In this document: one piece after another, positions 42,120 to 53,943 of the stretch
Layout of the letters: every line of letters starts with the position of its first letter
Numbering within the stretch: the stretch's first letter is position 1
Assembly: GCA_012838385.1 (NCBI GenBank)
Contig: DUPL01000061.1
Coordinates: forward strand, 1-63,173
DNA from: Clostridiaceae bacterium
GTDB lineage: Bacteria > Bacillota > Clostridia > UBA1212 > DUPL01
Length of the DNA stretch: 63,173 nucleotides
Direction: 5' to 3'
Made by a program: the position numbers and the translations under genes
The notes under the pieces: model-generated
What the model was told of the DNA's origin: nothing
Seen by the model: the letters and a program-made list of their open reading frames with translations, nothing else
The model's database searches: none

Positions 42120-43130
42120 ATGGCACAGAAAGTTGGAAATCAAACTTTTGTATTGGATAGAAAGGTATATTGGAAGGAAGGTGTTTGCATAGTAGGGCCG
42201 AAGGAAAAGGAAGGGCCTTTAGGCAAATACTTTGACCAGAAAGAGAATGAGGATTTTGGAGAGGACACTTGGGAAAAGGCGGAAGCCAGGTTTGTAGAAG
42301 CGACATATGCAAAACTGCTCGCAAAAAGCCAGATTAATGAGAACATGGTGGACTGCATATTTGCAGGAGATCTTTTAAACCAGTGCATCGCAACAGGCAA
42401 CGGTCTTAAAAAAAACGGAAGACCGTACTTCGGTCTGTACGGCGCATGCTCAACCATGGCGGAGTCATTGATATTGGCATCCCTTTTGATAGACGGCGGA
42501 GGTGTGAATAATGCGGTGTGCCTGACTTCCAGTAACTTTGCATCAGCGGAAAAGCAGTTCCGGTTTCCAATGGAACTGGGAAACCAAAGGGCGCCTGATG
42601 CGCAGTGGACTGTAACTGGTGCAGGTGCATGCCTTCTGTCATCGAATAATCCAGAGGAAAGCTGCCCCGTTATTGTATCTGTAACACCTGGCAAGATGGT
42701 GGATTATGAGGTAAAGGACGTCAACAACATGGGAGCGGCAATGGCTCCTGCTGCAGCTTTTACAATACAGGCTCACCTGTCGGATTTAAACCTTTCACCA
42801 GACTATTATGATATGATAGTAACAGGAGACCTGGGAATCACGGGTAAAAAATTGTGTATGGAAGTATTGAAGAAAAACGGCCTGGACATAGATATGAAAG
42901 ATTGCGGAGAGATGATATTTGACCCTGAAAAACAGGGGACTTGCGCAGGAGGCAGTGGATGTGCCTGCAGTGCTGTTGTCCTTAATGGATATATACTGAG
43001 AAAGCTGAGGGAAGCTGCTATTAACAAGGTTTTGTTTGTAGCCACGGGTGCATTGATGAGTCCCGTATCCACCAAGCAGGGTGAATCAATTATTGGAATT
43101 GCGCATGCGGTATCAATACAGAATATGTAG
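42120..43130 (+). CDS. spoVAD: Stage V sporulation protein AD
   Basis: This 336-residue soluble protein has a thiolase-like fold and binds dipicolinic acid on the outer face of the spore inner membrane. It has the family motifs DCIFAGDLLNQC, LYGACSTMAESL and FASAEKQFRFPMELGNQR, and the closing region STKQGESIIGIAHAVSI. ATG 42120 lies 5 bases after the spoVAC stop, with GAGGT upstream. The active-site cysteine position of thiolases is present as GACST, but enzyme activity is not known for this family. Confidence 0.95.
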   Translation: MAQKVGNQTFVLDRKVYWKEGVCIVGPKEKEGPLGKYFDQKENEDFGEDTWEKAEARFVEATYAKLLAKSQINENMVDCIFAGDLLNQCIATGNGLKKNGRPYFGLYGACSTMAESLILASLLIDGGGVNNAVCLTSSNFASAEKQFRFPMELGNQRAPDAQWTVTGAGACLLSSNNPEESCPVIVSVTPGKMVDYEVKDVNNMGAAMAPAAAFTIQAHLSDLNLSPDYYDMIVTGDLGITGKKLCMEVLKKNGLDIDMKDCGEMIFDPEKQGTCAGGSGCACSAVVLNGYILRKLREAAINKVLFVATGALMSPVSTKQGESIIGIAHAVSIQNM

Positions 43131-43145
43131 ATGGGAAGTGATTGA

Positions 43146-43517
43146 ATGGACACTTTTTTGAAATATCTTGCCGTGTTTGTAACAGGTGGTCTATTATGTG
43201 TTGTAGCACAGATACTGATTGACAAGACAAAACTCACATCTGCCAGAATACTTGTTCTGTACGTGGTTACAGGTGTCTTTCTGACAGCCATAGGAGTATA
43301 TGGCAAACTGGTGAAAATAGGGCGAACGGGAGCTACAATACCATTGACGGGTTTTGGATATGCATTATGCAAGGGTGTCTTCAAAGCTATAGATGAAAAG
43401 GGGTTCGTAGGAATTCTTACCGGAGGTCTTGAAGCAGTGGCTTCCGGTATTGCAATGGCCATATTCTTTGGTCTTGTTGCATCATTTGTTTCAAAACCAA
43501 AAAGTAAAAATTCATAA
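43146..43517 (+). CDS. spoVAE: Stage V sporulation protein AE (SpoVAEb)
   Basis: This 123-residue membrane protein is the SpoVAEb form, with four hydrophobic segments and the patterns VTGGLLCVVAQILIDKT, IPLTGFGYAL and GLEAVASGIAMAIFFG. Together with SpoVAC and SpoVAD it makes the minimal spoVA set found in Clostridia; spoVAA, spoVAB and spoVAF are absent here. ATG 43146 lies 15 bases after spoVAD, with GGGAAGTG upstream. Confidence 0.93.
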   Translation: MDTFLKYLAVFVTGGLLCVVAQILIDKTKLTSARILVLYVVTGVFLTAIGVYGKLVKIGRTGATIPLTGFGYALCKGVFKAIDEKGFVGILTGGLEAVASGIAMAIFFGLVASFVSKPKSKNS

Positions 43518-43577
43518 TAATATCGGGTAATATTCCCCAAAGGATACAAAAATGCTATGGCGATGTATAATTAGTAT

Positions 43578-45734
43578 ATGCGCCATAGATTTTTTTTGGT
43601 ATTGTTTCTTGTGTCGTTGCTGCTTTCATATATCTATGCATCTTCCCCCAAAAAGGAAGCTGCAATGACAGAAAGGAAAAGCATAAAAGGAATTGTGTAC
43701 AAGGCCCCATGGAACAAGGAAGGACAATACGTTATTGAGACAGATGAATTCAATGTTCTTCTCACTGCTGACTTTGATGATTATGTATTGTCAAAGGGAG
43801 CAAGGATAAAAGCATCTGTCAAACTTTCAGTGCCTGTGTGTGCAACAAATCCTGGCGAGTTTGACTATAGGAAATACCTTTTGGGAAAGGGTGTCAAGTA
43901 TCAGGCTTATGTGAGTAGAAAGGATATTGAGATACTTGATGATAATCCGGCTTCCCTGACTGGATGGGGAGCCTCTGTAAGAACCAGGATGTCAGCAAGT
44001 TTGAAAAAGTATCTGGGTGACAGAAGCGCACTTGCGATGGCCATAATGACGGGAGAGGCAAAATCCATTGACGACAATCTCAAAGAGAGCATACATCTCT
44101 CGGGGCTTGCCCATCTTATGGCGGTGTCCGGCACCCATGTCATCATGTTCCTTACGCCTTTCAGGAAAGGATTAAGGATAAAGTATTTGAACATATGGGT
44201 CAGGAACATATTGCTTGTATTGCCGCTTTTGTTTTTCCTTGTTGTTACCGGCATGACCCCGTCCGTTTTCAGGGCGGTTATGTCGCAAATAATGGGGATT
44301 ATAGCACTTTTGCTGGGAAGGAAAAGAGATTCCTTGAATGTTCTAGGCTTTGTAGGAATTATGCAAATATTGAGAAATCCTTATTCGATATATGACTTGG
44401 GATTTATACTTTCCTACAGTTGTGCTTTTTCCATATATATCATTCAACCTGCAGTAGTAAGATTCTTTGAAAAGAAAGGTTACAGGAGTGTCAAGACTGG
44501 AGGAGGAAGCGGCAGAGGCAGAGGTGGATATGAAAAGAGCAAGGTGCTGTCAATAAGTTTGGATTCGTTTTTTACAGGAATATCTGTAAACATGGGACTT
44601 TTTCCTGTAATGTGGAATGTATTCAACAGAATTAATCTTGTGGGAGTTCTGTTTACATGTATTGCAGGTCCCATTGCGTCAGGCATTCTTGTTATTGGGT
44701 ATTTATTGTGCCTTGTGGATTTTCTTCACCTCAAATACCTGGCAGTTTTCCTATCCTATATTCTGCATTCAATGCTATATTTTATGACCAAGGTTATGGA
44801 GTCTTCAAGTTTTTTGCCACAGTTCTTAACAGAAATAATTGTTCCATCAAAGGGTCTGACTTTGTATATATTATATTACCTTTTGATTGTTTTGTTTTTA
44901 ATCAAGAATTCAAAGAAAAAAATAGAAATACCAAAGATTTACGTAATGAGGGGAATTCCGGCGTTTATGGCTATTTTGATAATACTCACATCAGCGGTTA
45001 CAGAAGTTGTGTTTTTTGATGTAGGTCAGGGAAACAGTATTTTTATTTCAACAAAATGTGGGGTTAAGGGACTGGTTGATGCTGGAGAGGGTTTTGTCAA
45101 TGTATCACAGCTTCTTTTAAAAAGAGGAACGAACAAATTGGATTTTGTTGTAGTTTCGCACGGACATTCGGACCATTATGGCGGTGTTTACGATGTCTTG
45201 GATATAATTAAGGTGAATTATTTGTTTATTCCTGACAATGAATATGATGAGGAAGTCATGAAAATTGCAGAGTATGCAAAAAGAAAAGGTGTAAAGGTAG
45301 TATATGTATCAAACAAGACGGTTTATGAAGCAGGTAGTTCCTTTTATTCAGAAATTCTGTTTTACAAGGACATCGCATCTTTAAATAATTCTTCTTTAGT
45401 GATAAAATTGAAGTTGGAGCAAAAGAAAATGCTTTTTTGCTCCGATATTGAAAAAGAAGCAGAATCTTATTATATCAGGATGAACGAAATAGAAGACTGT
45501 GACATTATACAGGTTGCCCATCATGGTTCCAATACCAGTTCTACACCTGGGTTTGTTGAAAGAGCAAGACCTGAAGTTGCTGTTGTAAGTGTTGGACGGA
45601 AAAACAAGTTTGGTCATCCTGATGATATCGTATTGGAAAGATTTAAAGATTGTGAGTTGTACAGGACGGATCATCATGGTGCCGTTATTATCAAGGTGAA
45701 GGGAAAAAGCATAAGAATCCAGAAGTATTTATAG
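43578..45734 (+). CDS. comEC: ComEC/Rec2 family DNA uptake channel
   Basis: This 718-residue protein has an N-terminal membrane helix and DUF4131 domain, a Competence domain with about eight to nine membrane segments (about 180-460), and a C-terminal metallo-beta-lactamase domain with HGHSDHYGG, VAHHGSNTSS and a final GHPD motif. ComEC forms the channel for single-stranded DNA uptake and the lactamase part may degrade the other strand. No Shine-Dalgarno precedes ATG 43578, and TATAAT lies at 43566-43571, 6 bases before it, so a leaderless mRNA is possible. ATG 43664 is an internal alternative but would drop the first helix. Confidence 0.88.
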   Translation: MRHRFFLVLFLVSLLLSYIYASSPKKEAAMTERKSIKGIVYKAPWNKEGQYVIETDEFNVLLTADFDDYVLSKGARIKASVKLSVPVCATNPGEFDYRKYLLGKGVKYQAYVSRKDIEILDDNPASLTGWGASVRTRMSASLKKYLGDRSALAMAIMTGEAKSIDDNLKESIHLSGLAHLMAVSGTHVIMFLTPFRKGLRIKYLNIWVRNILLVLPLLFFLVVTGMTPSVFRAVMSQIMGIIALLLGRKRDSLNVLGFVGIMQILRNPYSIYDLGFILSYSCAFSIYIIQPAVVRFFEKKGYRSVKTGGGSGRGRGGYEKSKVLSISLDSFFTGISVNMGLFPVMWNVFNRINLVGVLFTCIAGPIASGILVIGYLLCLVDFLHLKYLAVFLSYILHSMLYFMTKVMESSSFLPQFLTEIIVPSKGLTLYILYYLLIVLFLIKNSKKKIEIPKIYVMRGIPAFMAILIILTSAVTEVVFFDVGQGNSIFISTKCGVKGLVDAGEGFVNVSQLLLKRGTNKLDFVVVSHGHSDHYGGVYDVLDIIKVNYLFIPDNEYDEEVMKIAEYAKRKGVKVVYVSNKTVYEAGSSFYSEILFYKDIASLNNSSLVIKLKLEQKKMLFCSDIEKEAESYYIRMNEIEDCDIIQVAHHGSNTSSTPGFVERARPEVAVVSVGRKNKFGHPDDIVLERFKDCELYRTDHHGAVIIKVKGKSIRIQKYL

Positions 45735-45749
45735 GAAGGAGGGGCGCAG

Positions 45750-46739
45750 ATGACTTACCAGGAATTCAACAAATCCCTTAGAGAGGGAAGAATAGGAAGC
45801 TTATATCTGTTTTATGGTATTGATGAATATATGAAGGATTACTATATTAAATCAATAAGAAACGCACTCTTGGGTGATAATGATTTCAATTATATAAAAA
45901 TTGACGGGAAAATAAATGCAAGAGAGCTATCTGATTTATGTGATGAAATGCCCATGTTTGGACAGAAGAAATTGATTGTTGTAAAGAACAGTGAATTTTT
46001 TAGCGGCAAGGGGACTGCAAACTTGGATCTGGATTTTCTTTCGGATCTTCCCGAGTTTACCTGCCTTGTGTTTAGAGAAGACAATGTGGACAAAAGGTCA
46101 AAGGCATACAAAACGCTGGACAAATACGGCATTGTGATTGAATGCGTCCGTCAAAACGATACGATGATAGGTAAAATACTCACAAAGGCAGCCATGCAGC
46201 AAAGCAGAAAGATAACCATGGATGCAATAAACCTTATGATATCGGGTCTTGGAGATGACCTTGTTATGCTTCTTAATGAACTGGACAAGCTGATAAAATA
46301 TACGGTTGAAGGTGATGTTATTACTGATAAGCATGTAAGAAAAGTATGTAAGTTGTCCACCAGCCAAAGGATATTTGACCTTACCGAAGCTTTGTCTTTA
46401 AAGGATTCGGGAAAGGCATTGACAGCTCTTAAGTTTTTGTTGGACAACAACGAATCCACCCAGTTTATAATCGTCATGGTTGCAAGACAGTTTTTGCAGC
46501 TTTATGACACAAAATGCATTATCGATGATGGGGGAAGTGTCAGGGATGTGGTTGCGATACTGGGTGTAAGAGATTTTGTAGCTAGAAAGTTGGTGGATCA
46601 GTGCAGAAGATTTTCTAAAAAAGAACTGAAGGACAGCTTTGAGAACTGCCTCAAAATGGACGAGGATATCAAAAACGGGTTAATAAAGGACGAAACAGCT
46701 CTGGAACTTATAGTTGCAGGCTCACGTTCTGGTAAATAA
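45750..46739 (+). CDS. holA: DNA polymerase III delta subunit
   Basis: This 329-residue protein is HolA, the clamp-opening subunit of the clamp loader. The sequence YLFYGIDEYMKDYYI at the start, NELDKLIKY and the SQRIFDLTEALSLKD segment fit the family, whose AAA+ fold has no working ATP site. ATG 45750 follows GGAAGGAGGGG. The order comEC-holA-rpsT is the classical Firmicute arrangement. A stable hairpin starts two bases after its stop. Confidence 0.92.
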   Translation: MTYQEFNKSLREGRIGSLYLFYGIDEYMKDYYIKSIRNALLGDNDFNYIKIDGKINARELSDLCDEMPMFGQKKLIVVKNSEFFSGKGTANLDLDFLSDLPEFTCLVFREDNVDKRSKAYKTLDKYGIVIECVRQNDTMIGKILTKAAMQQSRKITMDAINLMISGLGDDLVMLLNELDKLIKYTVEGDVITDKHVRKVCKLSTSQRIFDLTEALSLKDSGKALTALKFLLDNNESTQFIIVMVARQFLQLYDTKCIIDDGGSVRDVVAILGVRDFVARKLVDQCRRFSKKELKDSFENCLKMDEDIKNGLIKDETALELIVAGSRSGK

Positions 46740-46740
46740 A

Positions 46741-46770
46741 TGCTGACTGTATGACAATCATGCAGTAGCA
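46741..46770 (+). other. Stable hairpin directly after holA
   Basis: Thirteen pairs (46741-46744 and 46746-46754 with 46758-46770, one bulged G, one G-U pair) close a 3-base loop CAA. No T-run follows; instead GGAGGTAATTGG follows. It may stabilise the 3' end of holA RNA or pause transcription; it is not a standard intrinsic terminator. Confidence 0.55.
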
Positions 46771-46809
46771 GGAGGTAATTGGCTCAAGCAGGCGGTTTAA
46801 AATTTTTTG

Positions 46810-46837
46810 TTGCATATTTTATTTTTTATGGTAAAAT
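46810..46837 (+). promoter_or_regulatory. Promoter for rpsT
   Basis: TTGCAT (46810-46815) and TAAAAT (46832-46837) are 16 bases apart in an AT-rich stretch between holA and rpsT. The leader would be about 52 bases. Confidence 0.5.
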
Positions 46838-46895
46838 AAGAGACGTGATTTTTTTTCACTATATCAATTAAATTGTTTTGCGGGAGGTGAATAAT

Positions 46896-47162
46896 TTGGC
46901 AAATATCAAGTCATCAAAGAAAAGAGTATTAATTGCCAGAAAGAGAGCAGCGGCTAACAAGGCAAAGAGATCTGCTTTAAGAACATATATAAAGAAGGCA
47001 AGAAATGCTGCAACTGACAATGCACCAGAGGCAGCTGAGGCTGTTAGAGTGGCTATAAAGAAAATCGACCAGGCAGCCGCAAAAGGTCTTATTCACAAGA
47101 ATACTGCCGCCCGCAAGAAGTCCAAACTTGCAAAAGCACTTAATGCCAGTGTCAGTCAATAA
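46896..47162 (+). CDS. rpsT: Ribosomal protein S20
   Basis: This 88-residue basic helical protein binds 16S rRNA in the small subunit. It starts MANIKSSKKRVLIARKR and ends in the usual Lys-rich pattern with NTAARKKSKL. The start is TTG 46896, with GGGAGG (46882-46887) 8 bases upstream; the longer in-frame ORF from 46878 would run through the ribosome site. A UUG start is also found in E. coli rpsT, where translation is weak and autoregulated. It ends at a strong terminator. Confidence 0.96.
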   Translation: MANIKSSKKRVLIARKRAAANKAKRSALRTYIKKARNAATDNAPEAAEAVRVAIKKIDQAAAKGLIHKNTAARKKSKLAKALNASVSQ

Positions 47163-47175
47163 TTGACTTTCTAAT

Positions 47176-47201
47176 AAAAACGTGTTCAACACGTTTTTTT
47201 T
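47176..47201 (+). terminator. Intrinsic terminator after rpsT
   Basis: AAAAACGTG (47176-47184) pairs with CACGTTTTT around TTCAA, and a run of T follows to 47201. It is 14 bases after the rpsT stop. Confidence 0.9.
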
Positions 47202-47202
47202 A

Positions 47203-47232
47203 TGCATAAAATCTTCCAGATTGGACAAACTT
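47203..47232 (+). promoter_or_regulatory. Forespore sigma G/F type promoter for gpr
   Basis: TGCATA (47203-47208) is a good sigma G -35, and CAAACTT (47226-47232) after 17 bases fits the sigma G -10 CATACTA at five of seven positions. The overlapping GGACAAACTT also fits the sigma F -10 pattern. Bacillus gpr is read by both factors, which supports the site. Confidence 0.6.
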
Positions 47233-47264
47233 AAAGTAAATTTGTTTGATCAGGAGGAAGATTT

Positions 47265-48209
47265 ATGCAAATGAGAACAGACTTGGCACTTGAAGCTCGA
47301 GAAATGATTGATGAAAAGCGATCAGGTGTAATGAAGGCACAAAGACAGCTGCCTGAAGGAATGACTGTTACTACGGAGGAAAAGGACCACATACTTATAA
47401 CCCGCATAAAGATAGAAAGCGATGAGGCAGAGAGGGTAATAGGGAAGAAGAAGGGTATCTATGTAACCCTTGAACTTAAAGAGGGAGAGTTGAACACCCT
47501 GGATGTACACAGGGAACTGGCGTTCACCCTCTGCGATGAGGTAGAGTACTTTACAAAAAGACTTCATAAAAAGGATCCTTCCATCATGGTTGCGGGTCTT
47601 GGAAACAGAAACATAACACCGGACTCTCTGGGGCCCAAGGTGGTCGAAACCATGATAATAACAAGACATGCCATTACAGATAAAAGCCTTCAACTGGAAT
47701 TGGATGAGCGTCTTGGAAATGTTTGTGCCGTCGCTCCCGGAGTGCTTGGTATAACGGGCATTGAGACGAGTGAAATAGTACTCAGTTTGGTTGAAAAGAT
47801 TAAACCGGATATTGTCTTTGCCATTGATGCCCTCGCATCAAGAAAAACATCGAGAATAAACACAACAATACAGCTGTCCGATACAGGCATTGTTCCTGGT
47901 TCGGGAGTTGGAAACAGAAGAATGGAGCTGTCCCAGGAAACATTAAAAGTACCGGTAGTATCGATAGGTGTGCCGACTGTTGTGGACGCATTGACTTTGG
48001 CGAAAGACCTTCTTGAAAAAGCGGAAGGTGGAGAGTTGGAGCCAAGTTTGATAACCAGCATATCACAAACCTGCGGTGCAGACATGGTGGTGACACCCAA
48101 GAATATAGATATTAGTATAAAGAGAATGGCCACTGCGATATCAGATGGATTGAACATGGCATTCCACAAAGGATTTGATTTTGGAGACATATCCGAGTAC
48201 CTCATGTAG
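47265..48209 (+). CDS. gpr: Germination protease GPR
   Basis: This 314-residue aspartic-type protease cuts small acid-soluble spore proteins at germination. It starts with a short propeptide-like region containing MRTDLALEA, and has the family blocks VAGLGNRNITPDSLGPKVV, AVAPGVLGITGIETSE, FAIDALASRKTSRINTTIQLSDTGI and PGSGVGNRR. ATG 47265 is 7 bases after AGGAGG; ATG 47271 is two codons later. A sigma G-like promoter precedes it and an intrinsic terminator follows. Confidence 0.96.
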   Translation: MQMRTDLALEAREMIDEKRSGVMKAQRQLPEGMTVTTEEKDHILITRIKIESDEAERVIGKKKGIYVTLELKEGELNTLDVHRELAFTLCDEVEYFTKRLHKKDPSIMVAGLGNRNITPDSLGPKVVETMIITRHAITDKSLQLELDERLGNVCAVAPGVLGITGIETSEIVLSLVEKIKPDIVFAIDALASRKTSRINTTIQLSDTGIVPGSGVGNRRMELSQETLKVPVVSIGVPTVVDALTLAKDLLEKAEGGELEPSLITSISQTCGADMVVTPKNIDISIKRMATAISDGLNMAFHKGFDFGDISEYLM

Positions 48210-48221
48210 TCTTGTTGCTGT

Positions 48222-50305
<2,084 letters not shown>

Positions 50306-50311
50306 AGCTTG

Positions 50312-50340
50312 TTGACACGGTTCATTAGTGATTATATAAT
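50312..50340 (+). promoter_or_regulatory. Perfect consensus sigma-A promoter for gltX operon
   Basis: TTGACA (50312-50317) and TATAAT (50335-50340) match the consensus at all twelve positions with 17-base spacing. It starts right after ligA and probably drives gltX through pcrA. Confidence 0.85.
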
Positions 50341-50373
50341 TTTAAGGATATATGTAATTATTGGAGGGAAGAC

Positions 50374-51822
50374 ATGAGGACAAGATTTGCCCCAAGTCCA
50401 ACGGGGTACATGCATATAGGCAATTTGAGGACGGCTCTTTATGAGTATCTTATTGCAAAATCAAACGGAGGAAAGTTCATATTAAGAATAGAGGACACGG
50501 ACCAGGAAAGATACGTGGAAGGCGCCATGGATGCCATCTTCAATACACTTGAAATGACAGGTATCAAATACGACGAAGGTCCTTATGTGGGTGGAGATTA
50601 CGGACCGTATATCCAAAGTGAAAGGCTGCATTTGTATAAAAAGTATGCTCAGGAATTGGTGGACAAGGGAGAGGCATACTACTGCTTCTGCACAAAGGAA
50701 AGGCTCGACTCTCTAAAGAAGAGTGCTGCCGAACTTGGCGATGCTTTAAACTATGACAGGCACTGCTTTTATTTGGACAAGGAAGAAGTGGAGAAAAACC
50801 TCAGGAACAATGTTCCGCATGTAATCAGGCAGAAGATGCCCACCGAAGGAACAACAACCTTTCACGATGTGGTATATGGCGACATTACAATTGAGAACAA
50901 GACTTTGGAGGATCAGGTGCTTTTAAAATCCGATGGATATCCAACATACAACTTTGCAAATGTAGTGGATGACCATCTGATGAAGATTACGCATGTTGTA
51001 AGGGGAAACGAATATCTTTCATCAACACCCAAATACAACCTGCTGTATAGCGCTTTTGGATGGGAGATACCCACATACATTCATCTTCCTCCCGTCATGA
51101 AAGACCAGCATACCAAACTTTCAAAAAGACATGGGGATGCTTCTTTTCAGGATTTGGTTGAAAGAGGTTATCTGCCCAAGGCGATACTAAACTATATAGC
51201 ACTTTTGGGATGGAGTCCAAAAGATACTGAGGAAATCTTCACACTTGAGGAGCTTGAAAAATCTTTTAATCTGGACGGACTAAGCAAGTCGCCAGCCATT
51301 TTCGATATTGAAAAACTGACTTGGATGAATGGCGAACATATAAGAAGGATGGACCTGGATGAGTTTTATGACGTTGCAAGACCATATATCGAAAAAGGCA
51401 CCAATTCTTCGTTGACAGAAGAGCAGATGAAGAAGATTGCCGGACTTATACAAAAGAGAACGGAAGTGCTGACAGAAATACCGGGGAAGATATCGTTCTT
51501 TGCAGAATTACCCGATTATGATATTCAGATATATGTGCATAAAAAAATGAAGACCGATTTGGAGAACTCTTTGACTTACCTGAAAGAGGGATTCGACTAC
51601 CTGAAAGAAGCGCAAGATTTTACATCAAACAGCTTGTATGAAGGAATCAAGGAGCTGGCTGCAAAATTAGGATGTAAGAACAGTCAGATTCTCTGGCCCA
51701 TGAGAACTGCTTTGAGTGGAGTTGAGGTAAGTCCGGGAGGAGCAACGGAAATTGCAGAGATACTGGGAAAAGAAGAATCGCTAAAAAGAATGGAATACGG
51801 TATTAGCAAACTGGGAGGTTAA
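50374..51822 (+). CDS. gltX: Glutamyl-tRNA synthetase
   Basis: This 482-residue class I synthetase has the HIGH motif [15 protein letters not shown] at the N-terminus, the [10 protein letters not shown] segment, [15 protein letters not shown] and the KMSKS-type loop [14 protein letters not shown] 50374 follows GGAGGG. It lies two bases before glnS. Because glnS is present, GltX may charge only tRNA-Glu, but this cannot be judged from sequence by eye. Confidence 0.96.
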   Translation: MRTRFAPSPTGYMHIGNLRTALYEYLIAKSNGGKFILRIEDTDQERYVEGAMDAIFNTLEMTGIKYDEGPYVGGDYGPYIQSERLHLYKKYAQELVDKGEAYYCFCTKERLDSLKKSAAELGDALNYDRHCFYLDKEEVEKNLRNNVPHVIRQKMPTEGTTTFHDVVYGDITIENKTLEDQVLLKSDGYPTYNFANVVDDHLMKITHVVRGNEYLSSTPKYNLLYSAFGWEIPTYIHLPPVMKDQHTKLSKRHGDASFQDLVERGYLPKAILNYIALLGWSPKDTEEIFTLEELEKSFNLDGLSKSPAIFDIEKLTWMNGEHIRRMDLDEFYDVARPYIEKGTNSSLTEEQMKKIAGLIQKRTEVLTEIPGKISFFAELPDYDIQIYVHKKMKTDLENSLTYLKEGFDYLKEAQDFTSNSLYEGIKELAAKLGCKNSQILWPMRTALSGVEVSPGGATEIAEILGKEESLKRMEYGISKLGG

Positions 51823-51823
51823 A

Positions 51824-53509
51824 ATGGATAGCGAATTTGTAACAACCAACTTTATTCATGAAATGGTGGCCAACGACATAAAAGAAGGTGGCAGATATTA
51901 CGGTAAAAGGGTTCACACAAGATTTCCCCCCGAACCCAACGGATATTTGCACATAGGACATGCAAAGGCGATTTGTGTAGACTTTGGGACTGCCGAAAAG
52001 TTTGGCGGACTTTGCAACCTGCGTTTTGACGACACCAATCCGGAAAAAGAGGATGAAGAGTATGTCGAGGCCATTAAAGAGGATATTAAATGGCTGGGAT
52101 TCAAATGGGATGGCATTTACTACGCATCCGATTATTTCCCCAGGATGTACGAATGTGCTAAAAAACTCATAAAGAAGGGACTGGCATACGTATGCGATTT
52201 GAGTCCTGATGAAATAAGGGAGTATAGGGGAACTTTGACCGAAGCTGGCAAAAACAGTCCATACCGGGACAGAAGCATAGAGGAGAATCTTGACCTGTTC
52301 GAGCGCATGAAGAATGGTGAATTTGAAGAAGGGTCAAGGGTATTGAGAGCCAAGATAGATATGGCTTCTCCAAACATCGTGATGAGGGATCCTGTTATTT
52401 ACAGGATATTGTATGCAACACACCACAGAACAGGTGACGAATGGTGCATATATCCCATGTATGACTTTGCGCATCCTCTTGAGGACGCATTTGAAGGAAT
52501 AACTCATTCCTTGTGTGATATAGGTTTCAAGAACAACAGACCTCTTTATGACTGGTTTATCAGGGAGTGCGGTCCTTTTGATCCCGAGCCATGTCAGACC
52601 GAGTTTGCAAGACTTAATCTCACTCATACTGTTATGAGCAAAAGACTGCTTAGAATACTGGTTGAGAACAATGTAGTGTCGGGTTGGGATGACCCTAGAA
52701 TGCCAACCCTTCGCGGATTGAGAAGAAGGGGCTACACACCCAAGGCCATAAGGAACTTTATTGAGGCAGTGGGCGTTTCAACTACTTTGAGTGTTGTTGA
52801 CCATGCTCTACTTGAGCATTACGTTAGGGAAGACCTTAATAGAGTTGCGCCAAGAGGAATGGCTGTTCTCGATCCAATCAAGCTGGTTATAGACAACTAT
52901 GAAGACGGTTTGGTTGAGGAATTTGAAGCGGAGGTCAATCCAGAGAATCCTGAGATGGGAAAAAGGAAGGTAGAGTTCTCAAAGGTTCTTTATATTGAAA
53001 GGGAAGACTTTATGATAGAACCTGTAAAAGGATATTTCAGACTTTATCCTGGCAATGAGGTAAGACTCAAGTATGCATATTATGTAAAATGTACATCCTA
53101 TGAAACCGATGAGAATGGCAATGTGACCGTCGTGCACGCAACTTATGACCCTGAGTCCAGAGGTGGATGGCTCCCAACAAGAAAGGTGAAGGGTACCATA
53201 CACTGGGTGTCTGCACACAATGCGGTACAGAGCGAGGTGCGTTTGTACGACAAGTTGTTCCTGCAGGAAGACCCCTTGGATGATTCCGATGGAATTGATT
53301 TTGTAGACAAGGCGAATCCGGATTCATTGCAGGTAGTGACAAACGCATATGTGGAGCCTTTTCTTGCCAATAGTGAAAAGAATGCACACTTCCAGTTCCT
53401 AAGACTTGGATATTTCAGCACAGACAATGATCATACACCGGAGAAACCTGTGTTCAATAGGACTGTGTCTTTGAAGGATTCCTGGGCTAAGAAGGCAAAG
53501 TCCAAATAA
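51824..53509 (+). CDS. glnS: Glutaminyl-tRNA synthetase
   Basis: This 561-residue GlnRS charges tRNA-Gln directly. It has the HIGH motif [30 protein letters not shown], the GSCDYLGRT-type region and the KMSKS equivalent HTVMSKRLL. The C-terminal two beta-barrel domains that read the anticodon are present (about 340-560). Many Firmicutes make Gln-tRNA only by the GatCAB route, so having glnS next to gltX is notable. ATG 51824 follows GGGAGGTT. Confidence 0.95.
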   Translation: MDSEFVTTNFIHEMVANDIKEGGRYYGKRVHTRFPPEPNGYLHIGHAKAICVDFGTAEKFGGLCNLRFDDTNPEKEDEEYVEAIKEDIKWLGFKWDGIYYASDYFPRMYECAKKLIKKGLAYVCDLSPDEIREYRGTLTEAGKNSPYRDRSIEENLDLFERMKNGEFEEGSRVLRAKIDMASPNIVMRDPVIYRILYATHHRTGDEWCIYPMYDFAHPLEDAFEGITHSLCDIGFKNNRPLYDWFIRECGPFDPEPCQTEFARLNLTHTVMSKRLLRILVENNVVSGWDDPRMPTLRGLRRRGYTPKAIRNFIEAVGVSTTLSVVDHALLEHYVREDLNRVAPRGMAVLDPIKLVIDNYEDGLVEEFEAEVNPENPEMGKRKVEFSKVLYIEREDFMIEPVKGYFRLYPGNEVRLKYAYYVKCTSYETDENGNVTVVHATYDPESRGGWLPTRKVKGTIHWVSAHNAVQSEVRLYDKLFLQEDPLDDSDGIDFVDKANPDSLQVVTNAYVEPFLANSEKNAHFQFLRLGYFSTDNDHTPEKPVFNRTVSLKDSWAKKAKSK

Positions 53510-53943
53510 TGGTAGGAATTATGGAAGATAAAAAGTACAACATAAAAGATGCGAAGATGCTTCCGCCTCTTGTGCTCGCATATATTGGCGATTCGGTCTT
53601 TGAATTGTTTATTAGAGAGAAACTTGTTTCATCAGGAATCAGGAATGTTCATAAATTGCATGTGAACGCCATAACATATGTAAGGGCAAAATCCCAGTCC
53701 TTCATGGTTCATGAGCTTGCGGACATTCTCACTCCTGATGAACAGGAGATTGTGAGAAGGGGTAGAAATGCAAATACCCATACGCATCCCAAGAATGCGG
53801 ACATATCAGATTACAGGTATGCAACGGGATTTGAGAGTCTGATTGGATACCTTTATCTTACCAATCAGACGGAACGCATGAGTCATATTTTGGAGCGTTC
53901 TTTTGAATTAATGAACAAGGAGAAAGGCTTTAATGAGCATTGA
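53509..53943 (+). CDS. mrnC: Mini-ribonuclease III
   Basis: This 144-residue protein has only the RNase III catalytic domain and no double-stranded RNA-binding domain. The motif LAYIGDSVFELFIREKL carries the catalytic acidic residues, and NADISDYRYATGFESLIGYLYL the second set. In Bacillus it matures 23S rRNA. ATG 53509 overlaps the glnS stop (TAATG); ATG 53521 is an alternative four codons later. It overlaps rlmB by 11 bases. Confidence 0.95.
   Translation: MVGIMEDKKYNIKDAKMLPPLVLAYIGDSVFELFIREKLVSSGIRNVHKLHVNAITYVRAKSQSFMVHELADILTPDEQEIVRRGRNANTHTHPKNADISDYRYATGFESLIGYLYLTNQTERMSHILERSFELMNKEKGFNEH

Noticed and set aside
46779-46860. Small ORF from TTG after GGAGG behind holA
   Set aside because: Only 3 bases between GGAGG and TTG, and the peptide is an AT-rich Phe/Ile run; no support as a gene.
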